A DNA stretch of 64,000 nt from Blattamonas nauphoetae (Eukaryota; Preaxostyla; Oxymonadida): positions 62,001-126,000 of the forward strand of contig JARBJD010000086.1 of the NCBI GenBank assembly GCA_033064195.1, given 5' to 3'. Positions 54,846 through 64,000 of this stretch are shown here, piece after piece (within the stretch, counting starts at the first letter, position 1; the number at the start of each line of letters is the position of its first letter). A program made the translations under genes and the position numbers. The notes beneath the pieces are model-generated. The model searched no databases, was not told where the DNA came from, and saw only the letters and a list, made by a program, of their open reading frames with translations.

Positions 54846-57420
54846 TTGGACACGATCCTGGGCCGAGACGATTCAATGACTTTCGAGTCTGCCCAGACTC
54901 CACAACTTACTCAACGTGATCGAATACTGCGTCATATCGTTTTTCAAAAACACAAACGTTTGGCTTTCGTCCCTTCTGTAACATATTATCAACAGCTCTA
55001 CAACCAGTTGACCATCCCACACAGATGGGAGTCAAAATAATCGATTTGGAGTATGCAACACTGAAAAGTCCTGATGGTCACGACCGTGATTTCGTCTACT
55101 ATCACGTCTGTGGAGCAGACGGAAAAGCAAAGAAGAACACAAAAAGTACAGGCAATGTCTCAAATTAAATTCAGCCGGGGTTCTTTGCACATACGCTAAA
55201 CAGATTCCAATTTGTGAAGCTGCCAAACATGTCTGCTCCAATACAGATTCAAATCTAGGCACACTGGACTCCTTTCTGCAAGCCCAGAAGGAACTGCAAG
55301 AGCAACCGAGAAATCGCCGATTTCCTGGGTTGGAGGATGTGGTAGTCGATAGTCGCCTCGACCTCCTCGCTGGCACGAGACAACCTTTTACTTTGGCAGA
55401 TTCTCCTCTGCTTCGACGGCATGAGGAGATCCTCATTTCTGTTGGGCAGAAAACCCAAACGCTGATGTTTCCAAGCTCGTCCACTCTTTTACAAGACAAA
55501 GAGCGTCGACACTTATGAAGGAGAAAGCAGAACTGCTTGAAGACGTGGTTCTACAAAAGAAGATTGATGACGTAGTCGGACTATGCATGGACTCTGGGAC
55601 CGTTGGAGGAATCACCTACAACGCTTTTCAATTTGTGAATCCGCAAACATATCCATCGCCAGTCATTGCTGATCTTAGGGATGAAGATCACGCAAGTGTC
55701 ACACTTGCTCGATCAGTTGCAACAATCATCGATAAGGCAACAGAAAATGGATTAACTATCGCATCAGTCGTAAGCGACTCTGCAGCTTGTATGATCCACT
55801 GTATTGATCTTGACAATATCGAGTCAGATTCACATTATACAAGGTTCGTTTCTCAGCCCCTTTCCTGGCGACCTTTCATTCGCAATGTGCTGCCCATCTT
55901 CTCCACAACGCATACCGCGATGCTGTAGGCCTTTCCCTCTTCTTCGTTCAATCCACACCTTCGTTGAGAATCTCGTCAACGAGTGCCGTGCAGTTCGCTA
56001 CAAATCGAATTTTTCCAGGAAACCACCTCGGTTTTTAGCCCACAGATGGATTTCCATCTCATCTCTTGTTCTCTGGGTCTACCAAGAATCAAAGAAACTC
56101 ACCGAGCTTTTTCCAGACCAGTTCACTGCACAACGACAATTCGAGGTCCTGATCCTCTATCACCTCGTCATCCCCCTCTTTCAAACTGTGAGTTACCTGG
56201 AATCCGATCAAAGATCTTTGTCCGATGTTCTACCAGCTGTATTTCAACTTCTCCTTCACTACGAAGCACTCACAGTGTTACTACAGGAACATCACCAAGT
56301 CTGGATTCCTCCTACCAGAACTTGCGAGGACTGCGTGTTTTGTCGCATCGTGCAAACAGATTCGGCGATGCTGAGGGCGCTAGCATTCTCGTTCACTCCC
56401 TTTGGGCGACATGTCATGACGGGAATCCCATTTGACAGAATGAAGGAGATTGCATCATATCCCGCCTCGTCACCAATTGAATTCATCCCACTTCCGACTC
56501 CTTCCCAACTCTCTCTGGATGAAAAGAGAGATCTCCCTGATCTCACGAACCCTCCCACTCCAATTCAGATTCGAACAGAGGGTCGCCGTCAGGCTGCTAT
56601 CCATCAGGAAACTCACTTACAACAGACTCTTATCGATCTTGGTCCTGACATTGGCGAGTATTTCGAAACCGGCGAGTCAGAAGATGGAGATAGTGGCGTG
56701 GAGGAAGACTATACTCCTGCTCAAAGAGAAATGAGACAAAAATCAACACTATCACAAGCTGGAAACAAAACAATCAAAGAAGCGACGATACAAGTGCTTC
56801 GTTATGAACTTGAGTACACTCAGCGATTTGATGACACTTCCCAGGACATCCCCATTCAGAAAGTTAAGCGTCGATGCAGTTCAGCGGATTATTCACAATC
56901 GGACATCATCGGAAAGCAGAGTCAACTGGAGAGACTATTGGAGGAGACAATTGGAGAAGAGCATGATTCTGATGATTCTGCAGATTCAGACGAGTACCAG
57001 ACTTGTCGAACTGTGATTGGCGAAACTCAGTGGAAACATCTGCTATGTGTCCAACTTGGACTCACCATTCGACAATCCATCCCAGGATTGGATCCCAAAT
57101 CCATTCTGTGTGTCCAGGCTAATTACCTTGCTTGGTTAAACCATCAGCTCACACTTCCTTTCGACTGTCTATTCGAAACGAAACCATATATGTACTGGAA
57201 GAACAATCGAGACTCATCAAATATCATTGTTCAAACACTATCAACTGTTGCTGTTTGTATGCTAAGCACTGCAGCGACAGAAGCATGCTGTGAGCGTCTC
57301 TTTTCTCAAATGAGAACACTAATTGGATCGCATCGGTTTTCAATGGATCCAGAGACTGTTCGTGCAATTCTCCGAGTTGGATCACAGGCATGTTCGAAAC
57401 TGTTATCAATCCCGAACTGA
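54846..57420 (+). pseudogene. hAT transposase with several frame changes
   Basis: Pieces in order: 54846-55040 (FQKHKRLAFVPSVTYYQQLY); a BED-like piece (DRDFVYYHVCGADGKAKK, then QCLKLNSAGVLCTYA after a frame change near 55150); a long middle (QKELQEQPRNRRFPGLED; VVGLCMDSGTVGGITYNAF; IASVVSDSAACMIHCI); a brief third frame near 55850-55940 (CAAHLLHNAYRDAVG); then 55945-57420 with RKPPRFLAHRWISISSLVLW, an acidic insert, and the C-terminal dimerisation motif (STAATEACCERLFSQMRTLI, followed by GSHRFSMDPETVRAIL). That last motif is characteristic of hAT. At least three frame changes make it inactive. Terminal repeats were not found. Confidence 0.8.
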
Positions 57421-57468
57421 ACCCGAATTGTACCACTTCATCTATCGCTTGTTAGATCGTCATTCAAC

Positions 57469-58968
57469 GTGATCGTTTATGCTCTTGAGTCTCTCGCTCC
57501 GAAAGGCAGGTTCGAGTTCCGCTCAACACATTCATTCGAATGGAAGGCACCGAATAGGCAGAACATCAACATGTGTGGCATCAACTCCTCTCCTCTGCAT
57601 GACGCGATCCAGTCCTCTCCCCTGCATGACGCGATCCAGTCTTCTCCTCTGCATAACGCGATCCAGTCTTCTCCCCTGCATGACGCGATCCAGTCCTCTC
57701 CCCTGCATGACGCGATCCAGTCTTCTCCTCTGCATAACGCGATCCAGTCTTCTCCTCTGCATGGCGCGATCCAGTCTTCTCCTCTGCATGACGCGATCCA
57801 GTCTTCTCCTCTGCGTGACGCGATCCAGTCTTCTCCCCTTCATAGCGCGGTTCAGATCACTCCTCTGCATGACGCGATCCAGTCGTCTCCTCTGCATGAC
57901 GCGATCCAGTCTTCTCCTCTGCATGACGCGATCCAGTCTTCTCCTCTGCGTGACGCGATCCAGTCTTCTCCTCTGCATGACGCGATCCAGTCTTCTCCTC
58001 TGCATGACGCGATCCAGTCTTCTCCTCTGCATGACGCGATCCAGTCTTCTCCTCTGCATGACGCGATCCAGTCTTCTCCTCTGCATGACGCGATCCAGTC
58101 TTCTCCTCTGCATGACGCGATCCAGTCGTCTCCTCTGCATGACGCGATCCAGTCTTCTCCTCTGCATGACGCGATCCAGTCCTCTCCCCTGCATGACGCG
58201 ATCCAGTCTTCTCCTCTGCATGACGCGATCCAGTCGTCTCCTCTGCATGACGCGATCCAGTCTTCTCCCCTGCATGACGCGATCCAGTCCTCTCCCCTGC
58301 ATGACGCGATCCAGTCTTCTCCTCTGCATGACGCGATCCAGTCTTCTCCTCTGCATGACGCGATCCAGTCTTCTCCTCTGCATAACGCGATCCAGTCTTC
58401 TCCTCTGCATGACGCGATCCAGTCGTCTCCTCTGCATGACGCGATCCAGTCTTCTCCTCTGCATGACGCGATCCAGTCTTCTCCTCTGCATGACGCGATC
58501 CAGTCTTCTCCTCTGCGTGACGCGATCCAGTCTTCTCCTCTGCGTGACGCGATCCAGTCTTCTCCCCTTCATAGCGCGGTTCAGATCACTCCTCTGCATG
58601 ACGCGATCCAGTCTTCTCCTCTGCATGACGCGATCCAGTCTTCTCCTCTGCGTGACGCGATCCAGTCTTCTCCACTGCGTGACGCGATCCAGTCTTCTCC
58701 TCTGCATGACGCGATCCAGTCTTCTCCTCTGCGTGACGCGATCCAGTCTTCTCCCCTTCATAGCGCGATTCAGATCACTCCTCTGCATGACGCGATCCAG
58801 TCTTCTCCTCTGCGTGACGCGATCCAGTCTTCTCCTCTGCATAACGCGATCCAGTCTTCTCCTCTGCATGGCGCGATCCAGACTTCTCCCCTTCATAGCG
58901 CGGTTCAGTCCTATCTCCTGCGTTTTGCGATTCGCCCCTCTTTTGAGATCCTCATAGCTCCAGTCTGA
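57469..58968 (+). CDS. Open frame over a 27-bp satellite (SSPLHDAIQ repeats)
   Basis: 499 codons: a unique start of 39 residues (MIVYALESLAPKGRF...), then 49 copies of a nine-residue unit (SSPLHDAIQ with variants SSPLRDAIQ, SSPLHNAIQ, SSPLHSAVQ/ITPLHDAIQ), then a short unique tail (SYLLRFAIRPSFEILIAPV). Because 27 is a multiple of three and no frame of the unit holds a stop, a second plus frame (LLLCMTRSS, 492 codons) and a minus frame (RRRLDRVMQ, 454 codons) are open too. Openness is therefore weak evidence for a gene. No homologue recognised. Confidence 0.35.
   Translation: MIVYALESLAPKGRFEFRSTHSFEWKAPNRQNINMCGINSSPLHDAIQSSPLHDAIQSSPLHNAIQSSPLHDAIQSSPLHDAIQSSPLHNAIQSSPLHGAIQSSPLHDAIQSSPLRDAIQSSPLHSAVQITPLHDAIQSSPLHDAIQSSPLHDAIQSSPLRDAIQSSPLHDAIQSSPLHDAIQSSPLHDAIQSSPLHDAIQSSPLHDAIQSSPLHDAIQSSPLHDAIQSSPLHDAIQSSPLHDAIQSSPLHDAIQSSPLHDAIQSSPLHDAIQSSPLHDAIQSSPLHDAIQSSPLHDAIQSSPLHNAIQSSPLHDAIQSSPLHDAIQSSPLHDAIQSSPLHDAIQSSPLRDAIQSSPLRDAIQSSPLHSAVQITPLHDAIQSSPLHDAIQSSPLRDAIQSSPLRDAIQSSPLHDAIQSSPLRDAIQSSPLHSAIQITPLHDAIQSSPLRDAIQSSPLHNAIQSSPLHGAIQTSPLHSAVQSYLLRFAIRPSFEILIAPV
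57586..58908 (+). repeat. Satellite of 49 units of 27 bp
   Basis: 1,323 bp, exactly 49 x 27. Units are mostly identical or differ at one to three positions. Blocks recur as larger units: the string with CTTCATAGCGCGGTTCAGAT appears near 57837, 58566 and 58752, which points to amplification of multi-unit segments. There are no length variants. Confidence 0.95.
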
Positions 58969-60087
58969 CTCGCCATCCTTTTAATTGTTTCCCCAGTTTT
59001 TTGCGTTAGACGCTACTTCTCCATCTTGATTGATATGAATTTTGTCTGATACAGAGTATCACACGCATAACAACGAACATGACCAGAAACTACTTATCAG
59101 AACAATTGAAGTGGTCAATCGAATTAAAATGAAGGGCTGGAGATCATCCAATTCCCATGAAGCTTAAATAGGAGACTGGACATTGGACTGGACATTGACA
59201 CCTCGACTGGACACAGCTTAACAGGCCAACTGGACACAGCTTAACAGGCCAACGGTTGTCTACGTTCATCATCTGGACATTCTGATCGAAAGTTGGTGAT
59301 ACTCCGTTGATTATTTTGCAGGCGTCGGTGGCTGTTATTTTGCCTTGATGCGCTAGGGGGAAAGGTGATACGTTTTGGAGTAGATAAGTGATATTTGGAT
59401 TTTGGCTGAACACGAAGTGAGCGATTCTCAATGAAATGTGGAAAACAATATATGAGCGTGGAAAAAAATCAAATTTCACCTAATTATCGTTCAATTGTTC
59501 AATAGGAAGGGTACAGGTGAATTTTTCGATTTCAAGTATGATCGCACTTGAAATGGCCGTTTTTAAGATCAGCACCTTTTGGCACACTTTTTTTCATAAA
59601 ACCGGTTCAAAAACAGTGAAAGGATGGAAAACGACAAAAAAAGAGGTCTCTATGTGAGACAATGGAAATAAATCATCCATTAAAGAGAAAAATGGAAAAA
59701 ACATGAAATTTCTGTGTTGATCGAGACAACTTTAATGTTTTTTGAAAATGAAAAAAATTACACAAATGAAGAGTTTCGGGATTATAGATGAAGAATCATG
59801 ATTGTGAGGACAATAGTCTTCGTGGATACAACGAACCCACGCATCCCTTTTTTCATTGAGAATCGCTCAAGTCTTGAGATAAATCGCAACGCAGATGAGT
59901 CCATTTATGAAATTGAAAAAAATGGAGGTGTTGGTCGATCACAAAAATGAATCTAAACGAGAACATACAACTCGAAGGAGTAAAATGAGATGATCCAACC
60001 AAAACAGTTGTTAAACAAAAATGCACCCGACTCAAGCGCAATCGACCATTTCAAACACCCTTACCACTGGTCACACTTCTGAAGGAC
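58969..60087. other. No gene recognised; traces of GGAC-type repeat
   Basis: Near 59165-59250 lie GACTGGACATTGGACTGGAC and two copies of ACTGGACACAGCTTAACAGG in tandem, a diverged relative of the GGAC-rich repeat. The rest is A-rich with short frames. Confidence 0.45.
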
Positions 60088-62252
60088 TTGTGTGAATCAT
60101 CATTGGAGAACGTGAATTCTCCTACGGAACTTTGTTGCGTGAAACATTCTCGTTCATTTTCCCATCCTTTCAATGACTTTATCTTTGTTGTCATTTTGCT
60201 CATTATTTGTGGTGGTATGTCACAGATGGAAGAATTCAGGAGATGCGAGAGTGAGTTCAAGAATGGCGATGAAACGGTCCAATTCAAGATCGCTCATTCT
60301 GTGTTCAACATTCTCACATCAGGTCTGTCACATGATTTCCTCATGATTGTGGGATTATTTGCAAACACATTCTTTTGATTTGGATGGTTGATTTATTCGT
60401 TCTTGTGATATCTCAGAACCATCTCAAATGAACGAACGGAGTTCGATTGGGATTCGGAGTGGATTGTTGGAGAGATTTTCGGAGCGACTTTCCTCGGACT
60501 GTGGATGTCCGCTTTCTGTGTGTCTCTCTTCTTCTCTCCATATGATGATATTTCTGATTCTCTTTGTGATTCTCTTTTTGATTCTCATTTGGATCGATTT
60601 TGTGAATTCATTTTGTGTGTTCAGGGAGTTCTGTCGAGTGTGATTGTCGTGATGGTGACATCGGTGTCGGAAGGACGACCTCGACTTCGGAGTGACTTGA
60701 TTCCTTCTCTGCTTGCGCTCTCCTCCGTTTGTTCCTCTCTTTCTTCATTTCTTCTTTTTCTCCTTCTTTCTCCTGTTCTCGTTGTTCTGGTTATTTCTTT
60801 GATCAGCATGCAGACAGTTCGTTGTCGATACCAGCCACTCACTCACTTGGGTCTGATCTCTTCTCTCTTCTTCATCATTCTTTCCTCTCTCTTTCTCTTT
60901 TCTCTCAAACTGTTCTACTTTCTTTTGATTTGACTTGTGTTTGGAGTCTTCTGTGTGGAGGAAGTCTTTCGTGTGTGGAAGTGGAGGGAGTGTTGAGTTC
61001 GGGAATTGTTGAGAGACTTTGCACTCGAATTGAAAGTGGAAGTGAAGATGAAAGTGAAAGTGGGTCAGTGGATGTTCTACCGACACTTGTTGTTTTGGAC
61101 CGATTGTGCAGTGGCCTTCGCTCTCACATTGACAGCGAACAACATTCGAAATCAAATGACAAGAAGAATGAAGAATGGAGAGAAGATTCGTTCTCGCTGA
61201 CTCGCCGGTGTGGATTCGCACTTGCTCGAATTGAGAAGGCAGTACTGACACTTGGTCACTCGCTCGGTGGAAGAGGTGCAGACGAGAGGACACACCAGCT
61301 TCAGGAAAAGGTTGGAGGAATCGCATTTCGACATTTCTCATCGTCGATCCCGTCTCCATCCCAGAAAGAGATTGGAGCGTTTGGGATTGACTTGGCAGCT
61401 GTTCGAAGGGAGATGGAGGAAAAAATGAAGCAGATGGAAGAAGAGAGAGAGAAGGATAAGAAAGAACGAGAGAAGGAGAAAAGGGAGATGGAGATGCGAG
61501 AGAAGGAAAGAGAGATGGCAGTGAAGAAGGCGGAAGAGGAGAGACAGAGAGAGTTCTCGAGGAAGATGAGAGAGATGGAAGAGATGAAGAGGATGAACGA
61601 AAAATGGATTGAAGAAGGACGACAGAGGGAGGAAGAGAAGAAGCGAGAAGAGGAAAGGAAGAGAAAGGAGGAAGAAGAGCGACGAAGGAATGTGAAGGAA
61701 GGAGCAGCAGCAATCGAAGTGTTCCAACAAGACAAGTTCACTCTCGCTGGAAATGTGTTCACAAAAACGTGTGGCCGCTCCTATCATTCTCTTCTCTCGC
61801 ATTCATTCGGAGTTGGTGTCGTGCGAATCACTTTCATCATTCGAGCCATCAACGGTTCTTTTTGTTTCGGGTTGATCTCGACCGATCTGACAGAACAAAC
61901 AACGACTGGACAGAAATGGTTCATGAGCTTGATAGGAGGAGCTGGATGGAATTGTCATTCGAATTGTCGTTATTCGGAACAGAACGGCAAAGAATCACAC
62001 GACGGATCTGCATGCAAGGCAGGAGCAGTTGGACAGCGAGTGGTGATGGAGGCAGATGGACGAGAAGGAAAGCGAACATTGAAGCTGTCGCAAGATGGAG
62101 AGACACAGCCAGTCTTCTTCTCCAACATTCCTGTTCCCTTCCGATTCGGCCTTTTTATGTACGAATCAGGTGCATCAGTTGAGATTGTGTCGACAGAAGT
62201 GCTTCAAGAGCCATCGTTGGTTGGAGGGAGTTTGGAAGTTGTGATGGACTAA
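60088..62252 (+). CDS. Coiled-coil protein with C-terminal SPRY-type domain
   Basis: Spliced gene, end certain (TAA at 62250-62252), start uncertain. Likely exons: part of 60088-60140; 60230-60320 (MEEFRRCESEFKNGDETVQF ... FNILTS); 60414-60508; from 60625 (GVLSSVIVVMVTSVSEGRPR); then 60960-62252. Introns are GT-AG; one probably runs from 60509 to 60624 and another covers the pyrimidine-rich stretch before 60960. The middle holds a helical region (TRRCGFALARIEKAVLTLGH) and about 110 residues of nearly pure charged coiled coil (61405-61710). The last ~170 residues (FGVGVVRITFIIRAINGSFC; SNIPVPFRFGLFMYESG) look like the SPRY/B30.2-like domain common in Blattamonas proteins, which normally serves protein binding. 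No kinase domain is present in this copy. Confidence 0.65.
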
Positions 62253-62513
62253 TCCGAGTTCTTCTCTCTTCACACTCGCTTTCACTTCATTCTTCTTCAT
62301 TCTCTTCCACTTTTTTCCAATCACCAGACTATCAGTGAAGCCTTGTCTCTCAACCGAAAACACCAATTCTCTCCCAATATGGTTGTGTATGTGTGTGTTT
62401 TGAATCAAAACAGTTGCTTAGATGTGGATACACTGGGTATGCCATGAAAAATTAAACAGAGAAAAGAATTGTAATGGGATAATAAAAAAGGGTGCATAGA
62501 TGTCGATTGGCTT

Positions 62514-63415
62514 TCATCCTAACACGTCGTCGTTCTGTGAATAGTCATGTTGTGCGTACGGAGTTCCGACATATCCTGGCGTGACCTGACTTGGTGGTGG
62601 ATAATCCGCCTGTCTGTGCGGGCGATAGTGTTGCATCTGTTCATGCAACAACGCTTCAACTTGTGTTGGAGCAGATGGTTTTATTATTTGTGAAAATGCA
62701 GGTGGTGGTTCGATTGGTTCGAGCAACACAGGGATGACTTGCGGTTCGCCTTTCGATGTGTCCTGTCTTTCTTCTTCTGGTTTATCTGCATCAACGAGCT
62801 GGGCTGGAGGAGCAGATGCTTGCACAGTTGGTAATTGTGGATAGTCGCTGAGATATCCAGTCGTGTAGTTCCTAGTTGGGTCTGGAAAGTCGCTTGGATG
62901 AACTTGCTTTGAATCATCTTTCTGGAAGGGGCAAGTGCAGATGCAGCAATTTGAACAGTAGTTCGCTTCATTTGGAGAACAGCACACGCACACCTTTTTC
63001 TCAGATCGACAGTAAATCAGAGCCAAAACGAAAAGAACCAAGCACAGAGACGTCACAACGATGACAGGAACCAGCCAGATCCACATCACCGCCTTCGGAT
63101 CGCGAGGAGCAGACGAGGCGACAGGTGTCCTGAAAGGAGAGACTGAAACATCGATCGACTGATTCTGACCCAGCGAGACTACAGCAGACACAGTGTATCG
63201 TCGACCAGGAAGGAAAGAATCGACCCCCTCTTCACTGATCGGAACAACCCGACTTTCGAGTGCGGTTGCTGAGACAGAAGAGAATGTGAGCGTCCTTCTG
63301 TGCGTCTGGCTTTTGTCGTCAACTGTCGAAAAGGTGATCGAGTACTTTGGACAGACAAGATTCTTGCCAAACAGTTGGACACGCAGAGATCCGTTGCGGT
63401 CATCGGTGGAGATTG
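62514..63415 (-). pseudogene. Surface protein, C-terminal part with membrane anchor
   Basis: About 300 codons ending TAG at 62514. It begins in an Ig-like or E-set-like module of the kind seen at 14040-15554 (GSLRVQLFGKNLVCPKYSIT). It then has a membrane helix (MWIWLVPVIVVTSLCLVLFV), a cytoplasmic Cys-rich knot (VCVCCSPNEANYCSNCCICT) and a Pro/Gln/Tyr-rich tail. There is no start: host sequence ends at 63415, where the MULE end begins. It fits in frame onto the truncated gene at 13951-15554 (...AVLSSIS joined to TDDRNGSLRV) across the shared 9-bp target. Confidence 0.75.
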
Positions 63416-63645
63416 GGGGCCGACTATATCTCATCAAGCATTCCATCTATATCTCATCAAGTTTTGATCAGACCTTAACCCTGTCCCTTAATAGTCTTTT
63501 CTCAAATGCTGAATTCAGTCTTTTTCACACTCACCACGTCAATCTTGTTTTCATCTCAGTCTATTTCTCTCTATTTCGGATATTTTTGGTGCAAACAACT
63601 CGAATATGTTGGTTCAAATAGAACACGCTGATCCAGCCCTTAATA
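63416..63645 (+). mobile_element. MULE terminal repeat, copy B
   Basis: Starts GGGGCCGACTATATCTC and aligns with 15555-15783. The outside 9 bp (63407-63415) is TGGAGATTG, the reverse complement of the CAATCTCCA found outside copy A. It runs directly into a MULE transposase gene. Confidence 0.8.
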
Positions 63646-63664
63646 GTTTTCTTTAGCCGTTCGG

Positions 63665-64000
63665 ATGACAGAGGGAGAGTTTCTCCCGGACCAGTATCAA
63701 GTATGCCGAGGAACCACTTTTCAAGAAACAATAAAGAAACTGCGTCTCAAGTGCGTTGCCAATGGTTTTGGGATTTACATTGCTCAAAGTTACAAAACAG
63801 AGCACAGCCAAGTGTACATCCTTAGATGTGAATGTGCTGGACAATGGAAATCAAAACGGGACCTAACCAAGAAACAACGAAAGGAAAAATCATCAAAAAA
63901 ATCAAATTGTTTATTCAAGATCAAGCTCGAAGGATCGGACGCGAACCATTCAATCAAAATCCAAAATGAAACGCACAATCATAATCTCTCCTTCATGGAG
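63665..64000 (+). CDS. MULE transposase, N-terminal part (runs off the window)
   Basis: An open frame of 112 codons from ATG at 63665 to the window end. It has the FAR1/WRKY-GCM1-type zinc-binding module that begins many Mutator-like transposases: TIKKLRLKCVANGFGIYIAQ, then ILRCECAG, a basic stretch, NCLFKIKLEG and finally IQNETHNHNLS with the His-x-His pair. The DDE core would lie to the right of the window. The position just inside a MULE terminal repeat supports the call. The frame is unbroken so far as visible. Confidence 0.75.
   Translation, partial: MTEGEFLPDQYQVCRGTTFQETIKKLRLKCVANGFGIYIAQSYKTEHSQVYILRCECAGQWKSKRDLTKKQRKEKSSKKSNCLFKIKLEGSDANHSIKIQNETHNHNLSFME

Noticed and set aside
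57586-58908. CRISPR-like array
   Set aside because: Units are contiguous without spacers and the context is eukaryotic.
57479-58957. The other two long frames over the satellite as genes
   Set aside because: They are open only because the 27-bp unit has no stop in those frames.

Overview
The window looks like nuclear DNA of a protist with very short GT-AG introns (five of 29-50 nt can be placed in one gene at 45.3-49.4 kb), large repetitive surface proteins and a heavy, diverse load of transposable elements. From my memory of the protein families (not a search), the closest match is the Preaxostyla (oxymonads and relatives), most like Blattamonas nauphoetae. That assignment is inference.

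Layout. 0.2-8 kb: a multicopy helical-repeat-type gene on the minus strand, broken by a DIRS-type tyrosine-recombinase retrotransposon that looks whole, with two inverted copies of a 486-bp MITE on either side. 8-11 kb: a 2.85-kb non-autonomous hAT-like element with an exact 8-bp target duplication and a tRNA-like stretch inside. 11-15.6 kb: a secreted beta-helix-type surface gene cut first by a pogo-like transposon and then by one end of a MULE. 15.8-26.5 kb: decayed sequence (TmcB-like gene remnant, hAT transposase remnant, an unassigned transposase-like piece, long empty stretches). 26.9-35.6 kb: fragments of host kinase-like and coiled-coil genes mixed with a Merlin element, nested MITEs and a GGAC-rich short repeat.

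35.7-49.4 kb is the least damaged part. It holds a receptor-like gene (over 2,100 residues of ectodomain plus one membrane helix, then a pseudokinase-like tail behind a single in-frame TAG), a divergent single-exon helical-repeat gene, and a six-exon helical gene. 50-57.4 kb: copies of a disordered protein carrying a PAM2-like motif and, in one copy, a GTP-binding P-loop; then a frameshifted hAT transposase. 57.5-59 kb: a satellite of exactly 49 units of 27 bp that forms long open frames on both strands. 60-62.3 kb: a coiled-coil/SPRY-type gene. 62.5-63.4 kb: the membrane-anchored C-terminal part of a surface protein. 63.4 kb to the end: the end of a MULE and the start of its transposase.

The strongest observation is that the surface-gene half ending near 15.55 kb and the half starting at 63.41 kb on the other strand appear to be one gene. 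Both end at the same MULE terminus, both carry the same 9-bp target sequence, and their reading frames fit across it. Either the gene was split by the MULE and its halves moved about 48 kb apart by an inversion, or the assembly joined different MULE copies.
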